Shown: positions 51,936-62,518, numbered from the stretch's first letter. The stretch is DNA of 64,000 nucleotides from an uncultured Bacteroidales bacterium (GCA_905233585.1 CAJOFD010000002.1:45007-109006); one strand, 5' to 3'. Notes: a model not told the origin generated them from the letters alone. Numbers and translations are program-made.

Positions 51936-53268
51936 TGGCTTTTGCGTTTTTAGAAGAAGGCAAAACTTCTGTTTCTATGGATATTAACAGATATTGGAAA
52001 CTCAACATAAAACAAATTAGACTCACAATTTGTCCGCGATAGGTGTACCACCAATGTATAAAACTATGATTCGCCGCTCCGATATACCAAATATAAGGAT
52101 ACAAACCGACGAGGAAAAACAGAAAACTTATTTTTAGATTTTGAGAGTTAAGAATATGGTTTATTGTTTTTTTATTTTTATCTTTATTTTGAATGTTTGT
52201 TTTACAGAAATATCTTACTATAAAATAAGCCAAATTAGCCAATAAAATCAAACAAAAATAAGGCCAAGCGATAAGGTTGGTATTTTTTGTTAGGGCTTCC
52301 CAGCGAGAATAGGGGGTATTTACCCACATATTTCCTTCGGTACTTGTGCGATAAAGTACTGTTTTAATTGCATTTTGTATAATATTTTCTTCACACAATA
52401 AGGTGGCGATAATCCATTTGGCTAAGAACGTAAGTGCATAACCGCATGTCCATAAAATTGAAAAAAGTATGATTTTTTTTAACAATAGTTTAAGTGTATA
52501 ATTTTGTTTGCTGAAATATAATATAGTTGGAATCAGCATAATACCTAAAGAAAGAATGGGTGTAGTGAGAATATCAAGATAATTGCTTAAACTTCCGATG
52601 ATTAGAAATACAATGCCCAAATCCTTTTTGTAACCATTTCTTTTGATACACCATAAGGCACCAATGAATGATAGAGCTAATATGAAAAAGAACTGCAAAG
52701 AAAATTGCATCATAAAAACATTGCCAATGAGAAAGCCCATAGCGATATTCAAAGTGGTAATCCAATTGCTTATCTTGTATATGTGGATAAAAAACACAAC
52801 AAACAACAGACTGCTGATAATGTATAATAAAATTCTAATGCCCGCATAATCAGTAAAAAGCAAAAAAAAACGGGTGGCGAAAGTGCTTCCGTGCCAATAT
52901 CTTCCATAATGTGCATATATCGGAGCGGCTTCTTCGGCGGCTTTTTTTAAATTGTCGGTGGCACTAATCGGATAACTTTGCCGAGGAAGCAACATTACGG
53001 CTTCTGTCAGACCAACCTTACCCATAGAATAGGCTTGATTGAGAATTAATGCATCTGTAAAATTATCTAATTGATATTGAGATTTTTGAATGAATACAAA
53101 ATCATAATCTTTCGGCAATGTATTGGATTCAACAGTAGCACGAATGTTTGTGCGAATAGGCTTTTCGGGTAAAACGTAAGATACAAAACCAAATAATACG
53201 TAGGCTAAAATTAAAATGCCGAAAATGATGCTATATTTATAGCAAATTTTAATGTTTGTTCTGTTCAT
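51928..53268 (-). CDS. Multi-spanning membrane protein (GT-C-like), unknown
   Basis: 446 residues from ATG 53268, with about ten membrane segments and a first periplasmic loop (about 35-125) containing DFVFIQKSQYQLDNFTDALILNQAY and YAHYGRYWHGS. The topology, a large loop after helix 1 with acidic and aromatic residues, is that of lipid-linked sugar glycosyltransferases of the GT-C class, but no DxD/ExD motif is firmly identified. It overlaps the GT2 gene by 20 nt and the FemAB-like gene by 8 nt, so the three are translated together. Confidence 0.6.
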   Translation of the reverse strand: MNRTNIKICYKYSIIFGILILAYVLFGFVSYVLPEKPIRTNIRATVESNTLPKDYDFVFIQKSQYQLDNFTDALILNQAYSMGKVGLTEAVMLLPRQSYPISATDNLKKAAEEAAPIYAHYGRYWHGSTFATRFFLLFTDYAGIRILLYIISSLLFVVFFIHIYKISNWITTLNIAMGFLIGNVFMMQFSLQFFFILALSFIGALWCIKRNGYKKDLGIVFLIIGSLSNYLDILTTPILSLGIMLIPTILYFSKQNYTLKLLLKKIILFSILWTCGYALTFLAKWIIATLLCEENIIQNAIKTVLYRTSTEGNMWVNTPYSRWEALTKNTNLIAWPYFCLILLANLAYFIVRYFCKTNIQNKDKNKKTINHILNSQNLKISFLFFLVGLYPYIWYIGAANHSFIHWWYTYRGQIVSLICFMLSFQYLLISIETEVLPSSKNAKANV

Positions 53269-54175
53269 ATTCAATTAGTTTTAATTCATATAGTTTTCTT
53301 GATTTTATCGTGATAACATCTAATATCAGTCCTGTGAAAAACGACAGCAATGCTGATAATGCGAAAAATATGGCGATAAAAAGCGTTGGGAATCGGGGAA
53401 CCAAACCTATTTGGATATATTCAACAAAAATGGGGATAAATAAAACAATAGCCATAATGAGCAAGATAGCCGCAACAACTCCGAAAAAATGAAAAGGTTT
53501 GTATTCTTTGAACAATAAAATAATGGTTTTCAGAACACTCATTCCATCAGAAAAAGTGTTGAGTTTGGAAATACTGCCTGCAGGTCTGTCTTTGTAATCT
53601 ATTGGTATTTGTTCTATTTTAAATCGTTTGTCCAAAGCGTGGATAGTCATTTCTGTTTCTATTTCAAAATTAGCACTCATTACGGGAAATAGCTTGACAA
53701 ATTTTCGTGAAAATACCCTATAACCTGTCATAATATCGTTAATTTTGATATTCCAAAACATAGTGATTAGGTCACGCACTAATTTATTCCCGAAATTATG
53801 AAATCTGCGTTTGTTTTCTGTAAAATAACTTGTTGACAATCTGTCACCAATGACCATGTCTGTACCATTGTTTCTGACACAATCAATCATTTGTGATACA
53901 TGTTCTGCGGGATAGGTGTCATCGCCATCTACCAATACATATATTTCCGCATCAATTTCTCTGAACATGCGTCTGATAACATTGCCTTTGCCTTGCATGG
54001 ATTCATATCTCACAACAGCACCTGCTTGTTGTGCCAATGATACGGTTTGGTCTGTGGAATTGTTGTCATAAACATAAACAACTGCTTCGGGTAACACTTG
54101 TTTGAAACTTTTTACAACAGTTTCTATGGTTTTTTCTTCATTATAACAAGGTATAAGTATTGCAATGTTGTCCAT
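53249..54175 (-). CDS. Glycosyltransferase family 2 (DPM1-like with C-terminal membrane helices)
   Basis: 308 residues. GT-A core: IAILIPCYNEEKTIETVV, VYVYDNNSTDQTV, EIYVLVDGDDTYPAEHV (DxD), TGYRVFSRKFV, and DYKDRPAGSISKLNTFSDG; then two C-terminal membrane segments (about 225-255 and 270-295). Such enzymes make polyprenyl-phosphate sugars used by GT-C transferases, as with the neighbouring multi-spanning protein. Promoter box TACTTTTG lies at 54209-54216. Confidence 0.93.
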   Translation of the reverse strand: MDNIAILIPCYNEEKTIETVVKSFKQVLPEAVVYVYDNNSTDQTVSLAQQAGAVVRYESMQGKGNVIRRMFREIDAEIYVLVDGDDTYPAEHVSQMIDCVRNNGTDMVIGDRLSTSYFTENKRRFHNFGNKLVRDLITMFWNIKINDIMTGYRVFSRKFVKLFPVMSANFEIETEMTIHALDKRFKIEQIPIDYKDRPAGSISKLNTFSDGMSVLKTIILLFKEYKPFHFFGVVAAILLIMAIVLFIPIFVEYIQIGLVPRFPTLFIAIFFALSALLSFFTGLILDVITIKSRKLYELKLIEYEQNKH

Positions 54176-54208
54176 TAATGAAAATATTGATGTTTGTAAA
54201 ATTTTTTA

Positions 54209-54216
54209 CAAAAGTA
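54209..54216 (-). promoter_or_regulatory. -7 promoter box (TACTTTTG, minus strand)
   Basis: TAnnTTTG match 34 nt upstream of the GT2 start at 54175, separating this operon from the upstream one that ends at 54264. Confidence 0.55.
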
Positions 54217-54263
54217 TAAAAAAAAGCAAAATGCAGGGAAATAAATTGCTTTTTTTATTGTCA

Positions 54264-55655
54264 TTAAAGAGTGGACAAGATAAACCGATAAACCTGATAC
54301 AATGAATTTAATTCATAGTAATAGGTGAAATTGTTGTCATGTGGTTCTAAAAATAATAAAATGCTCATTACTATACAAAATATTCCCAATAAACAAACAA
54401 CAATATTAAATATTTGTTTGTTTTTTATGTTTTGTTGAAAAAATCCTATAATGATATATGTTGCTATTACGGTAAGCCATAGAATGTCTGTTCTATATCT
54501 TGGAATTAAAAATGGACTGTATTTGCAATCAACAATTGATATGATAATATTGGAGATAAATAGAAATATGGTGAATAATAATAGTTTATGCTCTTTTAAT
54601 GCCCTTCTGACGTTCTTGTGGAACAAACCTGCAATGCCTAAAAATAGGATAGGGAAAGTAATGAATATACCGTTTTGAAGAAGGTTGCTTGTGCTAAATT
54701 TAAAGTTCATATAATTCAATCCATTCAAGATATAAATTAAATTGTTTTGTTGCCCCCAAGCACCGTAATTGTGTTGGTCGGTATTTGTCAGTTGGTAACT
54801 TTGTCCGAATTCAAACGGGTTGTCAAATCTTAAATAATTATATATCATCAAAAATATGCCGACAATTACATAAGGTAATAGAGATACAGCTATTTTTAGT
54901 ATCCGTTTATTGTTTATTTCTCGTTTTTGTAGCAATATTATTAAAATGGGAATAAGTACGATATTAAAAAGTGCAATTGGCGGTCTGCATCCAAAAGTCA
55001 AAGCACCCAATAATGAGCCTATGGCTAAATTTATCAGTTCATGTTTTTCGTTCTCAGAGTTATAGGCTGATTTTATAAAAAAATAAATACTCCATATTCC
55101 GAACGCCAAGCCTGCAGATATGGCTGTACAATATAAAGCGGGGGCTGCGGATATGTACCATACACTTATAATGGAAAAACACATTGATAGACATAAATAC
55201 ATAAAAAAAGGTATGGTTTTGAAAAACAATCTTGCTAATGTGAGAAATAGCAAAAATATGCCAATGATAAAAATAGCAGTATAAGTTTGAGTTGCATGTA
55301 ATGTCGGCAGGTTGTGTCCTGTAATCAGCCGATAGGGTAGAAAAGTGAAAATCACAGGAGTGATACCAAAATACATATAATAACGTCCTTTGTAAAAGGC
55401 ATGGTCCCAATTAAATTTCACATTCTTGCTTGTACGCAATTCCGGATCATAAGGATTGGATAGATTTATTAGACTGCTATCTGCCTTATCGTTTAAATAT
55501 AAATGACCTTCAATTAATGATTCAGCCATTTTCTCATACTGATTGATATGCATAGGTATTTTCCCGCTCCAAACAGGACTTAAATTCATAGGTATAATTA
55601 AGCATGTTATTGTGACACCTATTATAATGAGAATTGATATGTATTGTTTCATCAT
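54264..55655 (-). CDS. Multi-spanning membrane protein, probable GT-C glycosyltransferase
   Basis: 463 residues with about eleven membrane segments. The first loop (about 30-90: SPVWSGKIPMHINQYEKMAESLIEGHLYL) and the later YNYLRFDNPFEFGQSYQLTNTD motif, which is a hallmark of bacterial lipid-linked-sugar GT-C proteins, support the call. It overlaps the ABC-F gene by 1 nt as last gene of the 62394-54264 transcript. Whether it belongs functionally with the following glycan genes is inference. Confidence 0.7.
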   Translation of the reverse strand: MMKQYISILIIIGVTITCLIIPMNLSPVWSGKIPMHINQYEKMAESLIEGHLYLNDKADSSLINLSNPYDPELRTSKNVKFNWDHAFYKGRYYMYFGITPVIFTFLPYRLITGHNLPTLHATQTYTAIFIIGIFLLFLTLARLFFKTIPFFMYLCLSMCFSIISVWYISAAPALYCTAISAGLAFGIWSIYFFIKSAYNSENEKHELINLAIGSLLGALTFGCRPPIALFNIVLIPILIILLQKREINNKRILKIAVSLLPYVIVGIFLMIYNYLRFDNPFEFGQSYQLTNTDQHNYGAWGQQNNLIYILNGLNYMNFKFSTSNLLQNGIFITFPILFLGIAGLFHKNVRRALKEHKLLLFTIFLFISNIIISIVDCKYSPFLIPRYRTDILWLTVIATYIIIGFFQQNIKNKQIFNIVVCLLGIFCIVMSILLFLEPHDNNFTYYYELNSLYQVYRFILSTL

Positions 55656-57541
55656 TAGCCGTTTTTTTCGCTTAATTCAAACCAACGCATTGTTTTTTCT
55701 TCCAAAATTGTGTCAATTTGGGCATATCTTTCCGAAAATATTCTTAACATATCGCTGGCGACATTGCCGGAATTAAGTTGTAGAACAATAGTGTTTTTTT
55801 CTTCTTCAAGTGTGGCGATTTCTTCCGACAAGGCTTGAAATTCCTTTTCTTCTTTATAGGTACGTTTGTTGCTATTGGTGTTTTTTACTTTTTGATAAAT
55901 AGGTTTTTCTTCTTTTTTTTGTTTTTCTGTATTTTTATTTAGTTGATTTTCAATTTGTTTATAATCTGAATAGTTTCCGTAATAATCTTTTATTTGCCCA
56001 TTTCCGCCTAAAACAAAAATATGGTCAACCAATTTGTTGATAAAATATCTGTCATGCGAAACAATAAGCATACAGCCTTGAAAATCAAGTAAAAAATCTT
56101 CTAATAAAGTCAGTGTTTCAATGTCAAAATCGTTGGTGGGTTCATCAAGAATAAGAAAATTGGGATTTTTGAGCAGAACCATTAGCAAATGCAATTTTCG
56201 CTTTTGTCCGCCGCTTAGATTTTCGAAAAAATTGTACTGCAAATCAAATCCGAACCCGAAGTGATTAAGAAAAGATGAGGCGGAAATAAGGTTGCCGTCA
56301 GACATTCTTACCATTTCGGCATGTTCTTTTACAATGTCAATAATTCTTTTCCCTTCGTTCTTTAAAGACAATCCGTCTTGTGAAAAATAACCGATTTTTA
56401 CCGTTTCCCCAATACTGATTTTCCCTGTATTAGGTTTTAAATTGTTGGTTATTAGTTTTAAAATGGTGGTTTTTCCGCTTCCGTTTTTGCCAACGATGCC
56501 ACATCGTTCACCCCGTTTGAAAATATAAGAAAAGTCATTGACAATTGTTTTGTTGTCGTAGTCAAACGAAAGATGTTCAATTTCAAGGATTTTGTGTCCA
56601 ATTCGTTCTGTTTTGACTGCAAACTGTTGAGCAACTTGTTCCACTTCGGCAAATGCTTTTTGTTTTATTTTTTCAAAATTTTCAATTCGTGCTTTTGCTT
56701 TGGTGCTTCTCGCCTGAGGTGTGGAGCGTATCCACTCTAGTTCTTTACGATAGATATTTTTAGCACGTTCTTTTTCTGCATTCTGTGCAAGAATACGTTC
56801 TTGTTTTTTTTCAAGATAATAATCATATTTGCCACGATAATGGACAATTCCGTGTTGTTCTAATTCAAATATTTCATTGCAGACTTTGTCCAAAAAAAAT
56901 CTGTCATGAGATACCATCAACAATGTTGTGTTTGCCGTTGTCAAATAAGTTTCCAACCATTCAATCATTTCAATGTCAAGGTGATTGGTCGGTTCGTCAA
57001 GAATTAGAAAATCTGCCTCGGAGAGCAAAAGTTTTACCAATGCCACTTTTTTGCGTTGCCCGCCTGACAATTCGCTCATATTAACAAATACATCTTCAAT
57101 GGCAAATCGGTGAAGCATTTCTTTGGTTCGGGTTTCAAAATCCCAAGCCTTGAATGTTTCCATATTTTCTATGGCAATTTCCAATGCCTTTTTATTGGCA
57201 TCATTGTCAGAAACTTTAATGTCTTTTAGTGCGGTTTCGTATTGACGAATACTATTTACAATGTCATTGTCAGTATTGAAAATGAAGTCAAATATCGATA
57301 AATTGGAATCCTCATCAATACTTTGGGTCAGATACCCGATTCGAATATCGCCACGAAGAGTAACTTTGCCATTATCGGCAAAATCATGATTGGTGAGAAT
57401 ATTTAGCAGTGTAGTTTTACCTGTTCCGTTTTTGGCAATCAAGGCAACTTTTTGCCCTTTATTGATGCCGAAATTCACATTTCCGAACAATAACTTTTCG
57501 CCATAATGTTTGGTCAGATTTTCTACACTAAGATAATTCAT
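55655..57541 (-). CDS. ABC-F family ATPase (Uup/EttA-type)
   Basis: 628 residues with two ATPase domains and no membrane segment: Walker A IAKNGTGKTTLLNIL and VGKNGSGKTTILKLI, signatures LSGGQRKKVALVKLL and LSGGQKRKLHLLMVL, Walker B LILDEPTNHLDIE and LILDEPTNDFDIE. A charged linker (about 240-310, RIENFEKIKQ) lies between, and a basic coiled-coil C-terminus (about 540-628) resembles Uup. These factors act on ribosomes; some give antibiotic resistance, but nothing here shows that. Confidence 0.93.
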   Translation of the reverse strand: MNYLSVENLTKHYGEKLLFGNVNFGINKGQKVALIAKNGTGKTTLLNILTNHDFADNGKVTLRGDIRIGYLTQSIDEDSNLSIFDFIFNTDNDIVNSIRQYETALKDIKVSDNDANKKALEIAIENMETFKAWDFETRTKEMLHRFAIEDVFVNMSELSGGQRKKVALVKLLLSEADFLILDEPTNHLDIEMIEWLETYLTTANTTLLMVSHDRFFLDKVCNEIFELEQHGIVHYRGKYDYYLEKKQERILAQNAEKERAKNIYRKELEWIRSTPQARSTKAKARIENFEKIKQKAFAEVEQVAQQFAVKTERIGHKILEIEHLSFDYDNKTIVNDFSYIFKRGERCGIVGKNGSGKTTILKLITNNLKPNTGKISIGETVKIGYFSQDGLSLKNEGKRIIDIVKEHAEMVRMSDGNLISASSFLNHFGFGFDLQYNFFENLSGGQKRKLHLLMVLLKNPNFLILDEPTNDFDIETLTLLEDFLLDFQGCMLIVSHDRYFINKLVDHIFVLGGNGQIKDYYGNYSDYKQIENQLNKNTEKQKKEEKPIYQKVKNTNSNKRTYKEEKEFQALSEEIATLEEEKNTIVLQLNSGNVASDMLRIFSERYAQIDTILEEKTMRWFELSEKNG

Positions 57542-57550
57542 GTTTAAGAA

Positions 57551-58909
57551 TTATAATTCCGGCATTTTTATATCAAAATGTATGGTTTGGTTGGAACAAA
57601 GGTTGCAATTGACACAAGATATATTTTGTCCAGACAAGCGTTTTTCAACCAAAGATTCCAAATAATCAACCAAATTGGCGATGTTGATGTGTGCAAAAAC
57701 TTCTTTGGCGAAAGCATGCATTAGCAACATTTTTGCATTTTTTTCACAAATGCCTCTTGACCGCAAATAAAAAATAGCGTCATTGTCCAATTGTCCGATT
57801 GTTGCTCCGTGGGAGCATTTTACATCGTCTGCATAGATTTCCAAAAACGGATTGGCATGCATGGTTGCTTCGTCTGTCAGCAAAATGTTGTGATTGATTT
57901 GATAAGCTTCTGTTTTTTGGGCATCAGGAGCAACAAAAATATGTCCGATAAAATTAGCCTGAGCCTTGTCATCAACAATTCCATTGTAAAGTTGTGTACT
58001 TTTGCATTTGGGTACATGGTGATGAACTGACAAACAATTGCTTACTTGTTGTTGTTTATCAACCAAAAACAGACCGTTTAGTTTTATCTCTGCGTTTTCG
58101 CCTATCAAATGACTATGGATGGTGTTGTGTACGCAACCTCCATTAAACACATTGGTATAAGTATTGACTTGAGATTTTTCACTTTGATAGAGTGTCAGGT
58201 CATTTATCAAAATAGAATGATTGTCCTTGTTTTCTAATTTATAGTAATCCAAATGAGCGTTTTCGCCGACAAAAATCTCTGTGGCACTATTCAATAACGT
58301 ATGTTCTTGGCTTAAAGATTCATCGCAATGTATCAATTGCAAAGAAGCGTTTTTTTCCAAAATAACAATATTTTTTGTATTGATAAAGAGATTTTTATCG
58401 GTATTTATGGCATTGATGATTTGAATGGCGTTTTTCAAATTCAAACCTTGAGGAACATAAATAAAAAATCCGTCTTGATACAAAGTTGAAGCCAAATCGA
58501 ACAATGAACTGTGTTTCTGTTGTTGAGATTGTTGTAAATAGCGGTTGATTAAATCGCTATATTGTTGTTTGGCTTGTAACAGACTGCCTATAACAACTCC
58601 ATTGGGAAATATGGTCAATGGGGCTTGTTTGTGCATATATCTGCCATTCAAAAAAGAAAAAAGATAAGCATCAAAATTTTGTACGTTACAATGAATGTTC
58701 TCTATAATATTTTGATATTCAATATTTTCAGATGGTTCTATATAAGTGTTTTCATTTAAAAAATTCCAGTTAAAATTTTTCCACATCTCATCTTTGGCAG
58801 ATGGTATGCCTTTTTCAATGAAATGTTGGGCAAAAACTTTTCTTTCTTCTGAAAGTGTATTTTGTTGAATAAAAGAGGCAAAATATTTGCTTATTTCTAT
58901 ATTGTTCAT
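57551..58909 (-). CDS. sufD: Fe-S cluster assembly protein SufD
   Basis: 452 residues; the SufB/SufD beta-helix core ends in CSHGATIGQLDNDAIFYLRSRGICEKNAKMLLMHAFAKEV, and DEWKNFNWNF near the N-terminus is SufD-specific. Two Cys at CVNCNLC near the C-terminus are unusual. It forms part of the SufBCD scaffold for Fe-S biosynthesis. sufB and sufC are not next to it; it follows lgt (stop and start adjacent), so the suf genes are probably split. Confidence 0.93.
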   Translation of the reverse strand: MNNIEISKYFASFIQQNTLSEERKVFAQHFIEKGIPSAKDEMWKNFNWNFLNENTYIEPSENIEYQNIIENIHCNVQNFDAYLFSFLNGRYMHKQAPLTIFPNGVVIGSLLQAKQQYSDLINRYLQQSQQQKHSSLFDLASTLYQDGFFIYVPQGLNLKNAIQIINAINTDKNLFINTKNIVILEKNASLQLIHCDESLSQEHTLLNSATEIFVGENAHLDYYKLENKDNHSILINDLTLYQSEKSQVNTYTNVFNGGCVHNTIHSHLIGENAEIKLNGLFLVDKQQQVSNCLSVHHHVPKCKSTQLYNGIVDDKAQANFIGHIFVAPDAQKTEAYQINHNILLTDEATMHANPFLEIYADDVKCSHGATIGQLDNDAIFYLRSRGICEKNAKMLLMHAFAKEVFAHINIANLVDYLESLVEKRLSGQNISCVNCNLCSNQTIHFDIKMPEL

Positions 58910-59788
58910 TTATTTTTTATCTTTTTTGATTAAATATTGTGGAGTAGGATAGGTCTTTTTAGCAAAAGAAAAATAAAGACATACAATTCCCATCAGAATA
59001 AACGGAATGCTTAACCATTGTCCCATATTGAGTGTCATATTGGCTTCAAAAGCCACTTGGTCAGCTTTGATAAATTCAATGAAAAACCGAGCCGTAAAAA
59101 TCACTACCAATAAGGTACCGACTGCACGTCCTGCAGGTATTTTGCCTTTGGAAAATTTGAAATAGTACCATAATTGATAGGCAAATAGCGATAAATATAC
59201 TATGGCTTCATATAGTTGGGAAGGGTGTCGAGGTTCGCAACATTCATTGGTTCCTTCCAAACGCATAAATATAAATCCCCATGGTACATTTGTTGTTGTT
59301 CCAATGATTTCGGAATTCATCAAATTGCCACAACGTACAAAAGCGGCTGCTATGGGAATACATATTGCCAATCGGTCAAGCAACCATAATAGGCTGATTT
59401 TGTGTTTTTTTGAAAAATAAAGTACAAACAAAACAATGGCAATAGTGCCACCATGACTTGCCAAACCTTGATAACCAATAAATTCCCAGCCATTAGCAGT
59501 TTCTGCAAAGGGAATAAAAATTTCAAGAATATGATTTTTGAAATAAGCCCAATCGTAAAAAAGGCAATGCCCTAATCTCAATCCAACGATGGTCCATAAA
59601 ATTGTATAAAGAGAAAACTTGTCAATAATAGCAGTATCCAAGTGTTCTTTTTTGGCTATTTGTTGTAAAGTTAAATATGCCAAAGAAAAACCTATAACCA
59701 ACAATAATCCATACCATCCCAAACGAATGGACCCGACTTGAAATATAATAGGGTCAGCATTCCATGTAATATAATTTAAAATGCTCAT
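58910..59788 (-). CDS. lgt: Prolipoprotein diacylglyceryl transferase
   Basis: 292 residues, seven membrane segments. The signature RCGNLMNSEIIGTTTNVPWGFIF (Arg and Asn essential) and PRHPSQLYEA (His-Pro-Ser-Gln-Leu) are present, plus RFFIEFIKADQ near the end. It transfers diacylglycerol to the lipobox Cys, the first step in making the many lipoproteins in this window. Gap of 3 nt to cysS and 0 nt to sufD. Confidence 0.97.
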   Translation of the reverse strand: MSILNYITWNADPIIFQVGSIRLGWYGLLLVIGFSLAYLTLQQIAKKEHLDTAIIDKFSLYTILWTIVGLRLGHCLFYDWAYFKNHILEIFIPFAETANGWEFIGYQGLASHGGTIAIVLFVLYFSKKHKISLLWLLDRLAICIPIAAAFVRCGNLMNSEIIGTTTNVPWGFIFMRLEGTNECCEPRHPSQLYEAIVYLSLFAYQLWYYFKFSKGKIPAGRAVGTLLVVIFTARFFIEFIKADQVAFEANMTLNMGQWLSIPFILMGIVCLYFSFAKKTYPTPQYLIKKDKK

Positions 59789-59791
59789 AAG

Positions 59792-61300
59792 TTATTTATT
59801 TATAGACCATTCTGTTCCTTCTTTAGTGTCTTTGAGTTGGATGCCGATTTTTGTTAAAGCATCTCTTATAAAATCGGCAGTGGTATAATCTTTGTTTAGT
59901 TTTGATTGTTTGCGTAATTCAATAATAAGATTCATCAAATCGTTGTCTAAATTTGAAGATGCTGTATTTTGAACCTCTATTTTCATGCCTAAAATGTCAA
60001 ATAAAAACGTATCAAAAACATCTTTTAAAGTTTTCAAATCCGCTTCGTTGAGTTGAATTTTTCCATCATTGGCTTGATTGACAATTCTTGAGGCTTCAAA
60101 CAAATGGGCGATGACAATAGGTGTATTGAAATCGTCGTCCATCGCATCAAGACAATTTTGATAAATTTTTGAAACATCTTCGGTAGAAGTTGCAGACGGT
60201 TTTAGTTTATCCAACAAAGCGTAGGCGACAAACAATTTGTTCATACCTTTTTCTGCTGCCTGCAAAGCCTCATTGGAAAAATCCAGCGTGCTGCTGTAAT
60301 GAGCCTGAAGAATGAAGAAACGGATAGTCATTGGCGAATAGGCTTTTTCTATCAGTTCTTTGCCTTCTGCATCTTTATGGGAGATGCCGTTGAAAAATTC
60401 ATCAAGGGTGATGAAGTTGCCCAGCGATTTGCCCATTTTTTTCCCTGCAATAGTTATCATATTGTTGTGTAGCCAATATTTTACAGTATCGGTGTTGTTG
60501 GCAATACGATTTTGGCAAATTTCCGATTCATGATGAGGAAACATTAAATCCATGCCACCACCGTGAATGTCGAATTTTTCTCCTAAATATTTATTACTCA
60601 TAGCAGTACATTCCAAATGCCAGCCCGGAAATCCCAAACTCCAAGGCGATTGCCAACGCATGATATGTTCTGGTGCGGCTTTTTTCCACAAGGCAAAATC
60701 GGCAGGATTGTGTTTTTCTTCTTGTCCGTCAAGTTCTCTTGTTGTGGCAAGCATATCTTCAACGTTTCTGCCGGACAAAACTCCATAGTGGTAGTCTTTG
60801 CTGTATTTTATTACGTCAAAATAAACAGATCCATTTGATATATAGGCATATCCTGCGTCTAATATTTTTTTGACAATATCAATTTGTTCTATAATGTGTC
60901 CGCTAGCCCGTGATTCTATACTGGGACGTAAGACATTGAGTTTGTCCATGGCAAAATGATATTTGTCCAAGTATAATTGGGCAACTTCCATGGGCTCCAG
61001 TTGTTCAATACGGGCTTTTTTGGCAATTTTATCTTCTCCTTCGTCTGCATCGTTTTCCAAATGTCCGACATCGGTGATATTGCGTACATAGCGAACTTTG
61101 TATCCCAAAAATTTCAAATATCTGAATACAATATCAAAAACAATTGCCGGACGGGCATGACCGAGATGCGGGTCGCCATAAACGGTGGGGCCGCAAACAT
61201 ACATGCCCACAAAAGGGGAGTGTATCGGTTGGAATATTTCTTTTTGTCTGCTGAGTGTATTTTGTATTTTTAAATGATTGGTTTTTATTTCTGTGTTCAT
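59792..61300 (-). CDS. cysS: Cysteine-tRNA ligase
   Basis: 502 residues. The HIGH motif is HLGHAR in [20 protein letters not shown], the KMSKS motif is KMGKS in [14 protein letters not shown], with the class I Rossmann fold and the C-terminal anticodon-binding helices. Zinc-binding Cys/His sites ([26 protein letters not shown]) are visible. It charges tRNA-Cys. It follows the DUF1573 gene by 17 nt in the same transcript. Confidence 0.97.
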   Translation of the reverse strand: MNTEIKTNHLKIQNTLSRQKEIFQPIHSPFVGMYVCGPTVYGDPHLGHARPAIVFDIVFRYLKFLGYKVRYVRNITDVGHLENDADEGEDKIAKKARIEQLEPMEVAQLYLDKYHFAMDKLNVLRPSIESRASGHIIEQIDIVKKILDAGYAYISNGSVYFDVIKYSKDYHYGVLSGRNVEDMLATTRELDGQEEKHNPADFALWKKAAPEHIMRWQSPWSLGFPGWHLECTAMSNKYLGEKFDIHGGGMDLMFPHHESEICQNRIANNTDTVKYWLHNNMITIAGKKMGKSLGNFITLDEFFNGISHKDAEGKELIEKAYSPMTIRFFILQAHYSSTLDFSNEALQAAEKGMNKLFVAYALLDKLKPSATSTEDVSKIYQNCLDAMDDDFNTPIVIAHLFEASRIVNQANDGKIQLNEADLKTLKDVFDTFLFDILGMKIEVQNTASSNLDNDLMNLIIELRKQSKLNKDYTTADFIRDALTKIGIQLKDTKEGTEWSINK

Positions 61301-61317
61301 GTATTTTTATGCTTTAA

Positions 61318-62394
61318 TTAGTTCTGTTTAGGATTAATTTGTCCAACTATTTTTAAGGTTATTTTGGGGCGTTCGGGGTCATTGGAAATGACATCAATGG
61401 TACGCATTTGATGACCGCTTTTGTTAAATGTTCTGAACGTAGCCTTTATATTGGTGCTTTCGCCCGGTTTCAATTCGTTTTTGTCCGGTTGTACGATAGT
61501 GCAACTGCATGATTGTCTTAATTTTCTAAGATATAATGTTGATTTACCAGTATTGGTGATAACAAACGTGTGTACAACATCTTCGCCTTCGGTAACGGGG
61601 GAAAAACGATATTCTTCTTCGGATACGGATAATTTGGGGGCATTGGCTTTTTGTTGGGGAGTCCAAGAGTTGAAATCATCGTAGATATTGCCTGAAATAT
61701 AGAAATTCTTTTTGCCTCTGTCAGGGTCGTTGGTGTATAGGGTAAGTCTGTCCCAAACTGCTCCCCAGTCATTTTTCACTTTTGCATTATATTCAAATAC
61801 AAGTATGCCTTCGCCTTGAGGCATCAGTTCTGGAGTAACATACAATACTTTTATGCTTGAGGGCAGTTCTTTGACTGAAAAAGTCATCTTTTGGTCCCAT
61901 TCGTTGCAAAAACGGAAAGTATCTGTTATTAAAGAATTGGGAGTTAGGGCAAACATTTTGGAATTGGTTTCATATCTGAGATTTCCTTCTTTCATTTTAT
62001 AGATTTCAGCCAAACTGCGAGGTCTGGGTTCTACAAAGCCCTTCACGGTTACCTGATAGGGATATTCTTTGCCTTTTTCATTGATAATGACATCAACAAT
62101 GTATTTAAAATCACCCGCAATACCTTGGGGGTTGAATGTAATGTTGATGCGGCCGGTGTCTTTTTTGTTGAGAATATCTCTGCTGTAAAGCACGCGAAGG
62201 TTTTTTACCGTAGATTTGGCAGAAACAACAAATGCGGTTTTGGTTTTGTTGATAAACTGAATCTCTCCATTAACTTGACCCTTTTCTTCTTTTAGCGTTG
62301 AAAAATCGTATTCTTGGTTTAGAAATGCGGATTTTTGTGCAAAAATATTTGTACAAAATACAAATAAACAAATAAATGACAATATTTTTTTCAT
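61318..62394 (-). CDS. Secreted DUF1573 protein
   Basis: 358 residues; signal peptide MKKILSFICLFVFCTNIFAQ. The C-terminal Ig-like DUF1573 unit is clear: HTFVITNTGKSTLYLRKLRQSCSCTIVQPDKNELKPGES (SCSC motif) and IDVISNDPERPKITLKIVGQI; at least one earlier sandwich domain precedes it (SPRSL... LYSRDILNKKDTGRINITFNPQG). Its function is unknown but the SCSC motif is strongly conserved. First gene of the transcript to 54264, with a -7 box TACCTTTG at 62420-62427. Confidence 0.9.
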   Translation of the reverse strand: MKKILSFICLFVFCTNIFAQKSAFLNQEYDFSTLKEEKGQVNGEIQFINKTKTAFVVSAKSTVKNLRVLYSRDILNKKDTGRINITFNPQGIAGDFKYIVDVIINEKGKEYPYQVTVKGFVEPRPRSLAEIYKMKEGNLRYETNSKMFALTPNSLITDTFRFCNEWDQKMTFSVKELPSSIKVLYVTPELMPQGEGILVFEYNAKVKNDWGAVWDRLTLYTNDPDRGKKNFYISGNIYDDFNSWTPQQKANAPKLSVSEEEYRFSPVTEGEDVVHTFVITNTGKSTLYLRKLRQSCSCTIVQPDKNELKPGESTNIKATFRTFNKSGHQMRTIDVISNDPERPKITLKIVGQINPKQN

Positions 62395-62419
62395 ATAACC
62401 TTATATTATAAATATTATG

Positions 62420-62427
62420 CAAAGGTA
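62420..62427 (-). promoter_or_regulatory. -7 promoter box (TACCTTTG, minus strand)
   Basis: TAnnTTTG match 26 nt upstream of the DUF1573 start; genes down to 54264 are within 17 nt of each other or overlapping, so it probably reads through all six. Confidence 0.6.
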
Positions 62428-62518
62428 ACATTTTTTTAGAATATATAGTAAAGAGCAGAAAAAACGTTTGCCTTTTCGTTTTTTTTTCAAGATTGCCATT
62501 TATTTACAAAAAAAATAT

